Assembly: GCA_002384815.1 (NCBI GenBank)
Contig: DGBN01000039.1
Span: forward strand, 23,811 to 87,810
Reading direction: 5' to 3'
From: Oxalobacteraceae bacterium UBA4003
GTDB lineage: Bacteria > Pseudomonadota > Gammaproteobacteria > Burkholderiales > Burkholderiaceae_D
DNA: 64,000 nucleotides
The notes beneath the pieces were generated by a model. It worked only from the letters and a program-made list of their open reading frames with translations, made no database searches and was not told the origin of the DNA. The translations under genes and the position numbers were made by a program. Positions 9,173 through 19,842 of this stretch are shown here, piece after piece. Each line of letters opens with the position of its first letter. The first letter of the stretch is position 1.

Positions 9173-10087
9173 CTAAGATGCATCTGCAAAGGTATCCGGA
9201 TTCGAGAGTATTTCGACGATGCGATCAAAGACCAGCCTGATGCGTGCCGGTACCGGCCCGCGTTGCGGGCGATAAACGTAGAGATCCCAGGGCACAGGCT
9301 GATAGTCGTCCAGCACCGTCACCAGTCGGCCCGAACGAATGTGCGGCTCTGCCTGATGATTCGATAATTGCCCGTAGCCGATTCCGGCCAGTACAGCATC
9401 ACACTCCACTTCAGGATCATCGCTAACCAGCGTCGGCGAAGCCAGGGTAAGCAGCTGGCTGTCGGCAAAATACCAGGGCCATATCCGCCCCGTATTGCCA
9501 TCCATCAATGCAGTTGTTGGCAATCCCAGTAAATCCTGCGGTGTGGTCGGTTTGCCTCTGGTGGCGACAAGTTCAGGAGTGGCAACGACAAAAAAAGAGA
9601 CTTTTCCTACCGAGCGTGCCACAAAGCGGCTATCCCGCAGTGGGCCAATACGCACGCCGATATCTATTTTTTTATCGACGACATCGGCAACCAGATTGGT
9701 CACGCCCAGCTCCAGTTTGATTCCGGGATACTGGCGTACCAGCGGCAGCAATGATTTCAACAGATGGCGCCGCCCGATTGGGCTTGGTGCGGTGATGCGT
9801 ACCAAACCTTCCAGGTTGGTATCAGAGAGAGGATCGGTGCGATGGAACAGGCTGTCGACTCCCGTTACCATCTCGCGGGCATGCTCTGCCAACTGTGTAC
9901 CAAACTCGGTGATCTGGATGCCGCGTGTATTGCGATGAAAAAGAACCTCGCCCATCGCCTCTTCCAGCTCCTTGATTGCGCGAGTGATCGCCTGCGGCGA
10001 TGTTCCGAGGTGGGCAGCAGCCTCCTTGAAGCTGCTTGCATCCGCTGCAGCGCAAAAAAGGCGAAGCATTTCCAGACGATTCAGCAC
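9173..10087 (-). CDS. LysR-family transcriptional regulator, likely of iorAB-xdhC
   Basis: A 304-residue LTTR. It has an N-terminal winged helix-turn-helix (MLRLFCAAADASSFKEAAAHLGTSPQAITRAIKELEEAMGEVLFHRNTRGIQIT, about 7-60), then a periplasmic-binding-like effector domain from about residue 90 (GLVRITAPSPIGRRHLLKSLLP). It is divergent from iorA, with a perfect 23-bp palindrome between them, the classic layout of a LysR regulator with its target operon. The inducer is unknown. Confidence 0.88.
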   Translation of the reverse strand: MLNRLEMLRLFCAAADASSFKEAAAHLGTSPQAITRAIKELEEAMGEVLFHRNTRGIQITEFGTQLAEHAREMVTGVDSLFHRTDPLSDTNLEGLVRITAPSPIGRRHLLKSLLPLVRQYPGIKLELGVTNLVADVVDKKIDIGVRIGPLRDSRFVARSVGKVSFFVVATPELVATRGKPTTPQDLLGLPTTALMDGNTGRIWPWYFADSQLLTLASPTLVSDDPEVECDAVLAGIGYGQLSNHQAEPHIRSGRLVTVLDDYQPVPWDLYVYRPQRGPVPARIRLVFDRIVEILSNPDTFADAS

Positions 10088-10133
10088 GTCTTGTTTCCTT
10101 TAGTCTTTGGCACATCGGTAAGCGGCGCCCAAC

Positions 10134-10156
10134 AGAATTCCAGATTTTGGAATTCT
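10134..10156. promoter_or_regulatory. Palindromic operator between the LysR gene and iorA
   Basis: AGAATTCCA-GATTT-TGGAATTCT is a perfect inverted repeat with 9-bp arms and a 5-nt spacer. It lies 47 bp from the LysR start and 102 bp from iorA. Its size and position suit a LysR recognition site. Confidence 0.65.
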
Positions 10157-10258
10157 CAAATCTTAACATTTTCATTTATTGCCGGTTCGCGACTGCTGAT
10201 ACTAAGAGCGCTATTTTGGTAATCCGTGTTTCATCTCCCACTCCTTTTTGAAAAAATC

Positions 10259-10717
10259 ATGGCGACTCTCAATATCAACGGCAAACAACATCAAATCGAC
10301 CTGTCTGACGATACTCCATTGCTGTGGGCATTACGTGACCACCTGGGGATGACAGGAACCAAATTCGGTTGCGGCATGGCTTTGTGTGGCGCATGTACTG
10401 TGCATCTCGATGGCCAGCCCATACGATCTTGCATCACGCCGGTTACCGCTGCTGCCGGGAAACGGGTTACCACTATCGAGGCTATGGCAGAGGATAGCGT
10501 CGGCAAGGCTGTGCAGCAGGCGTGGACAGATCTCGGCGTACCGCAGTGCGGTTACTGCCAGTCGGGACAAATCATGTCCGCCACGGCGTTATTGAAAACC
10601 ACGCCACATCCGACCGATGCAGAAATTGACTCGGCGATGAGCGGCAATATTTGCCGATGCGGCACCTACACGCGCATTCGTGCTGCGATCAAACAAGCCT
10701 CTGCGAAGAAGGGTTAA
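10259..10717 (+). CDS. iorA: Isoquinoline 1-oxidoreductase-type alpha subunit, [2Fe-2S] protein
   Basis: A small electron-transfer subunit (152 residues) of a molybdenum hydroxylase. The plant-type ferredoxin cluster is [21 protein letters not shown] (about 40-60). The second [2Fe-2S] site is [10 protein letters not shown] (about 99-108) and CRCGTY (near 135). Length and motif spacing match IorA and aldehyde dehydrogenase small subunits. The ATG at 10259 gives MATLNINGK, the family start; an upstream GTG at 10226 is less likely. It is 3 nt upstream of the large subunit gene, so both are co-transcribed. Confidence 0.88.
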   Translation: MATLNINGKQHQIDLSDDTPLLWALRDHLGMTGTKFGCGMALCGACTVHLDGQPIRSCITPVTAAAGKRVTTIEAMAEDSVGKAVQQAWTDLGVPQCGYCQSGQIMSATALLKTTPHPTDAEIDSAMSGNICRCGTYTRIRAAIKQASAKKG

Positions 10718-10720
10718 AAA

Positions 10721-13060
10721 ATGAGCACCGTATTTCAACCTGAAGATAAAGACAGCAATCTCGTCGCCGATTTGTCATTGCCATCGATGACACGCCGCAC
10801 CTGGCTCAAAGGCGCAGGCGCACTTACCGGGCTGGCGCTGACCGTTGGCGCGTCTGGCATCGTGCGTGCCGCCACCAGCGATGAAATCAAAAAATATGGC
10901 GGCGACGCCATGCCGGGCGGGCTGGTCGATGACACGCTGGCTTTTGTATCCATAGGTGCGGACGGCATCGTGACCATAGTCGCGCATCGTTCCGAAATGG
11001 GGCAAGGTGTACGTACCAGCTTGCCTATGGTAGTGGCCGATGAGCTGGAAGCGGACTGGAGCAAGGTACGTGTGGTTCAGGCGTTGGGGCTGCAGGAAAA
11101 GTACGGCAACCAGAATACCGATGGCTCGCGCAGCATGCGCCACTCGTTCGAGCCTATGCGTCGTGTCGGTGCCGCAGCGCGCCAGATGCTGGAGATGGCG
11201 GCGGCACAGCAATGGAATGTAAGGCCGGATGAAGTGCGGGCGAAAAATCACGAAGTAATACACGGCAAAACCGGACGCCGCCTCAGTTATGGCGCAGTTG
11301 CCGAAGCTGCGGCAAAAATCACGCCGCCTGCGGTCAAGGAACTGCGTCTGAAAAAGCCGGGCGAGTTCCGCTATATCGGCAAGGAAAGCACACGCGGGAT
11401 CGACTTCCAGGATATCGTGACCGGCAATACCCAATACGGCATAGACACACGGCTACCCGGCATGCTGTATGCGGTCGTTGCACGCCCGATGGTGATGGGC
11501 GGGAAAGTGGGCAGCTTCGATGCATCTGCAGCGCTAAAAGTACCCGGTGTGATTCAGGTGCTTGAATTGAAAAGCAGTCCTGCACCTGCCGGCTTCCATC
11601 CGCTGGGCGGCATTGCCGTGATTGCGAAAAATACCTGGGCCGCAATCAAGGGGCGTGAAGCGCTCAAGATCACCTGGGACGATGGCAAGCACGCCAGCTA
11701 CAACTCGGTTGAGTACAAAAAAACCTTGCAGGAAGCAGCGCGCAAACCGGCGAAGGCGGTGCGCAACAATGGCGACACGATGACAGTGCTGTCCAAGTCA
11801 TCGCGGCGCATGGAAGCCGAATACTATTTGCCGCATATCGCGCATGCGACGATGGAGCCACCGGCAGCAACTGCGCAAATCGTCAATGGCAAATGCGAGG
11901 TATGGGCTTGCGTGCAGGCGCCACAATCGGCACGCGAAATCGTAGCAACGCATCTCAAGCTCAAACCTGAAGATGTCACCGTGCATGTAACACTTCTGGG
12001 TGGTGGTTTTGGCCGCAAGTCAAAACCCGATTTCGTGGCAGAGGCGGCGCTGCTTTCGCAAGCGATGAAAGGTGTGCCGGTCAAGGTGACGTGGACGCGT
12101 GAAGACGATATCCACAACGATTATTTCCATACCGTTTCTGTTGAACGGCTGGAAGTGGCACTCGACGCGGCCGGCAAACCTGCCGCGTGGCTGCATCGCA
12201 CCGCTGCGCCCACCATCGCCTCGATATTCAGCGAAGGTGCCAAGGGTGAACAGCCGTTCGAACTCGGCATGTCTGCCGTCAACATCCCTTTTGCAATACC
12301 GAACTTTCGGGTCGAGGCACCTGAGGTGGAAGCACATACCCGTATAGGCTGGTTCCGCTCGGTATCGAACATTCCGCATGTCTTTGCAATCCAGTCTTTC
12401 GTGGCTGAATTGGCTGCGGCAGCCAAACGCGATCATCGCGACTACCTGCTGGACCTGATCGGACCTGCGCGCAAAATCAATCCCAAAGAAATGGCGGATG
12501 AGTGGAATTACGGCGAATCGCCCGAGCGTTATCCGCTCGATACCGGCCGTATGCGGAAAACCATTTCCCTTGCGACTGACAAGGCCGGCTGGGGACGCAA
12601 ACTGCCGAAAGGGCATGGACTAGGATTAGCGGTCAGCTACAGCTTCGTCACCTACGTTGCCGTCGTTATCGAAGTGGTGGTTGCAGACAATGGCGACTTG
12701 TCCATCCCGCGAGTTGACATTGCCGTCGATTGCGGACCGCAGATCAATCCGGATCGCATCCGTTCGCAGCTTGAGGGTGCATGCATCATGGGGCTCAGTC
12801 TTGCCATGAGCGGTGAAATCACGTTCAAGGATGGCCGTGCCGAGCAAGGCAACTTCCACGAGTACGAAGTCATGCGCTCGGCGGAAGCACCGAGCAACAT
12901 ACGCATCCATTTTATTCATCATGATTTTGACGTGCCTTTGGGTGGCGTCGGTGAACCGGCTACGCCACCGATAGCTCCCGCCTTGTGCAACGCGATCTTT
13001 GCCGCAACCGGAAAACGCATCCGGGATCTGCCGGTTCGCAGCCAGTTGAAAGCATCTTGA
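10721..13060 (+). CDS. iorB: Isoquinoline 1-oxidoreductase-type beta subunit, molybdopterin-binding, Tat-exported
   Basis: Catalytic large subunit (779 residues) of a xanthine-oxidase-family hydroxylase acting on an aldehyde or N-heterocycle; the substrate cannot be named. A twin-arginine signal TRRTWLKGAGALTGLALTVGASG (about 24-46) sends it to the periplasm. Molybdopterin-contact motifs include EMGQGVRTSLPMV (about 92) and LGGGFGRKSKPDF (about 426). The C-terminal VGEPATPPIAPALCNAIFAATG carries the conserved active-site glutamate. The pair lacks a FAD subunit, as is usual for this type, where cytochromes may accept the electrons. Upstream is iorA; downstream by 19 nt is the XdhC-like gene. 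Confidence 0.87.
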   Translation: MSTVFQPEDKDSNLVADLSLPSMTRRTWLKGAGALTGLALTVGASGIVRAATSDEIKKYGGDAMPGGLVDDTLAFVSIGADGIVTIVAHRSEMGQGVRTSLPMVVADELEADWSKVRVVQALGLQEKYGNQNTDGSRSMRHSFEPMRRVGAAARQMLEMAAAQQWNVRPDEVRAKNHEVIHGKTGRRLSYGAVAEAAAKITPPAVKELRLKKPGEFRYIGKESTRGIDFQDIVTGNTQYGIDTRLPGMLYAVVARPMVMGGKVGSFDASAALKVPGVIQVLELKSSPAPAGFHPLGGIAVIAKNTWAAIKGREALKITWDDGKHASYNSVEYKKTLQEAARKPAKAVRNNGDTMTVLSKSSRRMEAEYYLPHIAHATMEPPAATAQIVNGKCEVWACVQAPQSAREIVATHLKLKPEDVTVHVTLLGGGFGRKSKPDFVAEAALLSQAMKGVPVKVTWTREDDIHNDYFHTVSVERLEVALDAAGKPAAWLHRTAAPTIASIFSEGAKGEQPFELGMSAVNIPFAIPNFRVEAPEVEAHTRIGWFRSVSNIPHVFAIQSFVAELAAAAKRDHRDYLLDLIGPARKINPKEMADEWNYGESPERYPLDTGRMRKTISLATDKAGWGRKLPKGHGLGLAVSYSFVTYVAVVIEVVVADNGDLSIPRVDIAVDCGPQINPDRIRSQLEGACIMGLSLAMSGEITFKDGRAEQGNFHEYEVMRSAEAPSNIRIHFIHHDFDVPLGGVGEPATPPIAPALCNAIFAATGKRIRDLPVRSQLKAS

Positions 13061-13079
13061 TCGGATAGCAGGGGCAATC

Positions 13080-14078
13080 ATGGACAGCATCGATCTTGAA
13101 GTACTCAAAGTCGCCGACACCTGGATAGACGCGGGGCAAGCCTGCGAACTGGTCACGGTAGTCCAGACTTGGGGCTCCAGTCCACGTCCGGCAGGCGCGA
13201 TGATGGTCATCCGCGATGATGGTCGCGTGATCGGTTCGGTTTCCGGCGGCTGCATCGAAGATGATCTGATAGCAGGTGTTCGCAATGCAGGGATTACGCG
13301 CACCATGCCTGAACTGGTGACTTACGGCATCAGCGCTGACGAGGCACATCGCTTCGGCCTGCCCTGCGGTGGCACCATCAAGCTGGCGATCGAACCGCTT
13401 TCGGGCAAGAGCGGTATCAAGCAATTGCTGATGCACGTCATGCGCTATGAACTGGTCAAGCGTCAGCTTGATCTGGTCAGCGGTGAGGTGCGACTCAGTC
13501 CGGCGACTGCAGATGCTGCACTTGATCTGACACTCGGAGTGTTGAGCACGATACATGGCCCGCGCTGGCGCCTGCTCATCATCGGTGCCGGACAGCTGTC
13601 GCAATTTCTTGCGCAGATCGCCACTGGTCTGGATTACCACGTAGTCGTGTGCGATCCGCGCGAAGAATACCGGCTGGCGTGGCAAGTGAATGGCGTCGAG
13701 GTTATCCACGCGATGCCGGACGATCTTGTCATTGACATGAAAATGGATAGTCGCACTGCAGTAGTCGCGCTTACACACGACCCCAAGCTGGACGATCTGG
13801 CATTAATGGAGGCATTGAAGTCCGATGCGTTCTACGTCGGCGCCATCGGTTCGCGCATCAACAATGCGCGCCGCCGCGAACGACTGAAAGAATTCGACCT
13901 CAGCGATGAACAATTGCAGCGTCTGCATGGCCCGATCGGCCTCTACATCGGCAGCAAGACCCCGGCCGAAATCGCGATTTCCATCCTGGCTGAACTGACA
14001 GCAATACGCAACGGCGTAGCGCTGCCGGATACGATGAGCGTCGCCTCCGTGAAGGATGCAATCGACATGCCGTTTTGA
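13080..14078 (+). CDS. XdhC/CoxI-family molybdenum cofactor insertion chaperone
   Basis: A 332-residue protein that probably binds and sulfurates/inserts the MCD cofactor into the IorB subunit (XdhC role, family knowledge). The N-terminal XdhC/CoxI domain reads CELVTVVQTWGSSPRPAGAMMVIRDDGRVIGSVSGGCIEDDLI (about 21-65). A C-terminal Rossmann domain follows (LLIIGAGQLSQFLAQIA, near 162) with ALTHDPKLDD and YVGAIGSR. It is the third gene of the ior operon with a GGGG-rich ribosome site. With the MocA-like gene it gives the locus its own cofactor supply. Confidence 0.87.
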   Translation: MDSIDLEVLKVADTWIDAGQACELVTVVQTWGSSPRPAGAMMVIRDDGRVIGSVSGGCIEDDLIAGVRNAGITRTMPELVTYGISADEAHRFGLPCGGTIKLAIEPLSGKSGIKQLLMHVMRYELVKRQLDLVSGEVRLSPATADAALDLTLGVLSTIHGPRWRLLIIGAGQLSQFLAQIATGLDYHVVVCDPREEYRLAWQVNGVEVIHAMPDDLVIDMKMDSRTAVVALTHDPKLDDLALMEALKSDAFYVGAIGSRINNARRRERLKEFDLSDEQLQRLHGPIGLYIGSKTPAEIAISILAELTAIRNGVALPDTMSVASVKDAIDMPF

Positions 14079-14104
14079 GCGCGGAATATGAAGGTTGAAA
14101 ATGC

Positions 14105-14135
14105 TTGACCCTCCTACGATGGGAAGGCCTACAGT
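14105..14135 (+). promoter_or_regulatory. CueR-type copper promoter of copZ
   Basis: A -35 TTGACC (14105-14110) and a -10 TACAGT (14130-14135) are separated by 19 bp. The long spacer is typical of MerR-family activation by DNA distortion. The dyad ACCCTCC...GGAAGGCC lies inside it, matching the CueR/HmrR box. copZ starts 30 bp downstream. Confidence 0.85.
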
Positions 14136-14165
14136 GTAGTTTCCCATTCAAGAAGGAGTCACATC

Positions 14166-14372
14166 ATGTATGAATTGCAGGTTGAAAAAATGAGTTGCGG
14201 CCATTGCGTCAATGCAGTGACTAAATCGGTGCAGGCCGTGGATGCGCAGGCGCAGGTGGAAGTCGATCTGGCACAGCGCAAGGTGCGCGTGCAGTCGGGC
14301 GCGGAACTGGCGAAGATCGCTGCAGCGATAGGTGATGCCGGTTATCCGGTTGTTAGCAGCACTGCCATGTAG
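14166..14372 (+). CDS. copZ: Copper chaperone CopZ-like HMA protein
   Basis: A 68-residue heavy-metal-associated domain. The metal motif is MSCGHCVNAV (CxxC at Cys12 and Cys15), and the rest follows the ferredoxin-like fold pattern. It binds Cu(I) in the cytosol and hands it to CopA (family knowledge). It has a strong ribosome site AGAAGGAG and its own CueR-type promoter. It converges on cueR across a long hairpin. Confidence 0.9.
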   Translation: MYELQVEKMSCGHCVNAVTKSVQAVDAQAQVEVDLAQRKVRVQSGAELAKIAAAIGDAGYPVVSSTAM

Positions 14373-14381
14373 TTGTTGGGT

Positions 14382-14437
14382 ATGAGAGCGGCAAAGAAAA
14401 GCGGGCTGGGAAGCTCGCTTTTCTTTGCCGCTCTCAT
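14382..14437. terminator. Very long hairpin between copZ and cueR
   Basis: A perfect 22-bp stem: 14382-14403 (ATGAGAGCGGCAAAGAAAAG...) is the exact reverse complement of 14416-14437. It can extend by about 3 bp to a loop TGGGAA. It lies directly after copZ and 58 bp from the cueR stop, so it can end both convergent transcripts. Such a long perfect stem is unusual for a plain terminator. Confidence 0.75.
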
Positions 14438-14495
14438 TTCTTTGCCTGCCGCACATGCGTGTATCCTGATGTCAAAACGGCAGGGCGATCAGTAT

Positions 14496-14915
14496 TCAGG
14501 AATGACAGGCGTGTGTGTCATCGTCATCCTGCTGCGCCAGGCCCTGCAGGATGGGGCAATCCGGTCGTCCATCACCGCTGCAGGTTTGCGCCAGATGTTG
14601 CAGCGTATCGCGCATCTCGCTTAATTCGGCGATGCGTTTTTCCAGATCGGCGACATGTATCAGTGCAATCGCCTTCACGTCTGCGCTGGCGCGCTGCGTA
14701 TCATTCCACAGCGATAGCAAATCCCTGATCTGATCCAGTGAAAACCCGAGCGAACGTGCGCGCTTGATGAAGCGCAATGCGTGCAGGTCCTTGTTGTTAT
14801 AGGTGCGATAACCGGCATTGCTGCGTGCGCCCGGTTCGACCAGATGTATGCTTTCGTAGTGGCGGATCATCTTGGCGGATATGCCGGATGCCTTTGCTGC
14901 TTCTCCGATATTCAT
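14496..14915 (-). CDS. cueR: CueR, copper-responsive MerR-family regulator
   Basis: A 139-residue MerR regulator. The N-terminal HTH is MNIGEAAKASGISAKMIRHYESIHLVEPGARSNAGYRTY (1-39), followed by a coiled dimer helix. The C-terminal metal loop CSGDGRPDC has the C-x7-C spacing of CueR (about residues 112 and 120). It activates copZ and copA on Cu(I) (family knowledge), and both promoters here carry CueR-type 19-bp spacers. It lies 15 nt after the copA stop on the same strand with ribosome site AAGGAAAG, so it can be co-transcribed with copA. Confidence 0.92.
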   Translation of the reverse strand: MNIGEAAKASGISAKMIRHYESIHLVEPGARSNAGYRTYNNKDLHALRFIKRARSLGFSLDQIRDLLSLWNDTQRASADVKAIALIHVADLEKRIAELSEMRDTLQHLAQTCSGDGRPDCPILQGLAQQDDDDTHACHS

Positions 14916-14930
14916 GACTTTCCTTTCGAT

Positions 14931-17390
<2,460 letters not shown>

Positions 17391-17410
17391 TGGAAGTGGA
17401 AGATGGGATG

Positions 17411-17441
17411 AGTATTGACCTTACCATGATGGGAAGGTCAA
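17411..17441 (-). promoter_or_regulatory. CueR-type copper promoter of copA
   Basis: On the minus strand a -35 TTGACC (17441-17436) and a -10 AATACT (17416-17411) are 19 bp apart. Between and overlapping them is the dyad GACCTTCCCAT/ATGGTAAGGTC, a near-perfect CueR box. copA starts 21-33 nt downstream. Confidence 0.88.
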
Positions 17442-17561
17442 GCCCATTTTTCAAGTGCCAAGGACAGTCCGGTAACTGCATTTCAATACAGGAAAGTGGT
17501 CGTGCTCCTGAAGCAACTTACTGGCGTGCATTGTTATCAGGAAGTTGTATCAGGTGCAATC

Positions 17562-17897
17562 TTAATCCCAGCCGCGATAGCGCGGGTCAGTCGAGACATA
17601 AGCCACTATGCGCCGATTCAGTATGCCGGGCGGCGCGACTAGTTGAAGATCAAATGAGGTAACTGTGGAGCCGACGTAAAAATCCCAGGCGAAGGCTTTG
17701 TCGCCGACGATGAAGTTGATGACTTCGCCACCTTCCACATTGACCCATTTGGTTTGCGACGTGATGACGATGGTACGTGTAGCGGCAACCGACGGAGCCG
17801 GATTGCCCAGCAGATCTATACGCGTCGATTCGGAAAATACCGGCATGCTGAACGCCATGAGGGCGGTAAAAACAAGAACGAATGATCTGGGCAGCAT
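17562..17897 (-). CDS. CzcE-like periplasmic metal-binding protein
   Basis: A small secreted protein of 111 residues. The N-terminal signal peptide MLPRSFVLVFTALMAFSMPVFS is followed by a conserved core with RTIVITSQTKWVNVEGGEVINFIVGDKAFAWDFY and FDLQLVAPPGILNRRIVAYVSTDPRYRG. This pattern matches the CzcE family, copper-binding periplasmic proteins of metal-resistant betaproteobacteria (family knowledge). The ATG at 17897 is chosen because GGAG lies 6 nt upstream; longer starts at 17909 and 17921 are less likely. It sits upstream of copA on the same strand but has its own leader, so it is a copper-locus member by position. Family assignment is from memory of the pattern. Confidence 0.68.
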   Translation of the reverse strand: MLPRSFVLVFTALMAFSMPVFSESTRIDLLGNPAPSVAATRTIVITSQTKWVNVEGGEVINFIVGDKAFAWDFYVGSTVTSFDLQLVAPPGILNRRIVAYVSTDPRYRGWD

Positions 17898-18192
17898 GGT
17901 GAACTCCATATCGTGAGGCAAGGGCGCTATTGTTTAGGAGCGCGAAAGCATCATACCGGTTCCGTGCCTAATCAGCTGGCGGTGTTAATGTCTACGCGGA
18001 TGGGCCGGCTGTGGTGAGGCTGTATTTATCGCTGCTCGGTAGCGGCAAGCGCATCATCGCTTATAGTTTTCTGCATGTGCAAGGTACAAAAGTATCATTT
18101 ACATTCGCCGGTGAGCTCACTACCATCGCGTAATGACATGGCCGCGCATGCTTGCGTAGTCTTCGCTTCTTCAGTTTTCTTAAAGGCAAAAC

Positions 18193-19779
18193 ATGTTCGG
18201 TTTCAAACGGGGAAAATTATCTGCGCTGGCGCTGACGGGTGCGCTCGCATGGTCGGGAAGTCTGGTGTCGCATGTTGCGTTCGCCGCCGATCTTAAAATC
18301 GGCTTGTCGGCGGATGTTTCCTCGCTCGATCCGCATTATCTGAACATTGCGCCCAACGTTGCCTTCTCTTCGCATATCTTCGATGCGCTGGTGAATGTGG
18401 ATGCGAACGGTAAACTGGTGCCGGGGCTGGCGACGTCATGGCGTGCAGTCGATGCGACGACGTGGGAATTCAGGTTGCGACGTGATGTGAAGTTTCACGA
18501 TGGCTCGGACTTTACTGCCGACGACGTGATTTTCTCGCTGGAGCGGCCGGCAAAACTGACCAATAGTCCCGGCCCGTTCACTGCTTACACCAAGCAGATT
18601 GTTGCAAAAAAAATCGTCGACCCGTATACGGTACGTTTGACCACGGCTGCACCTTACGGCCCGCTGTCGCTGGATGTCAGCGCAGTGTTCATCGTTTCAA
18701 GGAAGGCAGCGCAAAAAGCGACGACCGACGATTTCAACAGTGGCAAGGCATTGATCGGCACCGGCCCGTATAAATTCATCAGCTTCAAGCGCGGCGACCG
18801 CATAGAAGTGGCACGCAACGATAATTACTGGGGAGGGAAATCGGATTGGGATAAGGTTACCTTTCGCATCATCACCAATTCGGCGCCTCGTCTGGCAGCC
18901 TTGCTGTCCGGCGATGTCGATGCAATTGAAGGCGTGCCGACTGCCGATCTGTCGCGTTTGAAGAACAATGCCAAATTCAACTTCGCGCAAAAGATATCCT
19001 GGCGCACGATTTTCTGGGAGCTCGATCAATCTGCTGGTGCTTCGCGTTATGTGACCGATAAATCCGGCAAGTCCTTGCCGAAAAATCCACTCAGCGATGT
19101 GCGCGTGCGCCAGGCTATCTCGAAGTCTATCAATCGTCAGGCCTTGGTCGAGCGCACGATGGAAGGTTTGGCGGTACCGGCATCGAATATTGTTTCGCCG
19201 GGTGTATTCGGCTATAACGACGCGCTCAAGGTAGAAGCCTATGATCCGGAAGGGGCGAAGAAACTGCTGGCGCAAGCCGGTTATCCCAACGGCTTTGCAT
19301 TGACGATACACGGCCCGAGCGATCGCTATATCAATGACGAGCAGGTGGTGCAGACGGTGGCGCAATTCCTGAATCGCATCGGCATCCAGACGAAAGTGGA
19401 AACCCTGCCGTTGTCGGTGTATTTCGCCAAGGCGCGCGCCGGCGAATTCAGTGTGTCCTTGTTGGGTTGGGGCACATTGGCTGGCGATTTTGGTTTGCGT
19501 ACTTTGGTCGGCACACCGAATGCGGAAACCGGCTGGGGTTCGTGGAACTGGGGCAAATACGCTAATCCGGCCGTGGATAAATTGATCGCCTCATCGCTGG
19601 GCTCGGTCGATCAGAGCAAGCGCGAAGCATTTGCGAAAGAAGCCGCCGCACTGGCCTTGAAAGATTATGCGGTCGTGCCCTTGCATCATCAGTATGCGAC
19701 TTGGGCGCTGCGCAAGGGCTTGAAGTACACTGCGCGTACCGATGAATTCACCTTCGCACATCAGTTCCATCCTGAATAA
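18193..19779 (+). CDS. ABC transporter substrate-binding protein, peptide/nickel family
   Basis: Periplasmic solute receptor of the SBP_bac_5 family (528 residues), the first gene of a five-gene importer. A signal peptide ends near SHVAFA-AD (about residue 32). The family signature is WEFRLRRDVKFHDGSDFTADDVIFSLER (about 94-121), with VRQAISKSINRQALVERTMEGLAVPA further on. Ligands of this family include di- and oligopeptides, nickel and glutathione; none can be named here. Confidence 0.9.
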   Translation: MFGFKRGKLSALALTGALAWSGSLVSHVAFAADLKIGLSADVSSLDPHYLNIAPNVAFSSHIFDALVNVDANGKLVPGLATSWRAVDATTWEFRLRRDVKFHDGSDFTADDVIFSLERPAKLTNSPGPFTAYTKQIVAKKIVDPYTVRLTTAAPYGPLSLDVSAVFIVSRKAAQKATTDDFNSGKALIGTGPYKFISFKRGDRIEVARNDNYWGGKSDWDKVTFRIITNSAPRLAALLSGDVDAIEGVPTADLSRLKNNAKFNFAQKISWRTIFWELDQSAGASRYVTDKSGKSLPKNPLSDVRVRQAISKSINRQALVERTMEGLAVPASNIVSPGVFGYNDALKVEAYDPEGAKKLLAQAGYPNGFALTIHGPSDRYINDEQVVQTVAQFLNRIGIQTKVETLPLSVYFAKARAGEFSVSLLGWGTLAGDFGLRTLVGTPNAETGWGSWNWGKYANPAVDKLIASSLGSVDQSKREAFAKEAAALALKDYAVVPLHHQYATWALRKGLKYTARTDEFTFAHQFHPE

Positions 19780-19842
19780 ATTTCGCGCATTGCGTGTGTG
19801 CACCGACTCGCGCGCACCTGCCTCTGCAGGTGCTTGCTGATC

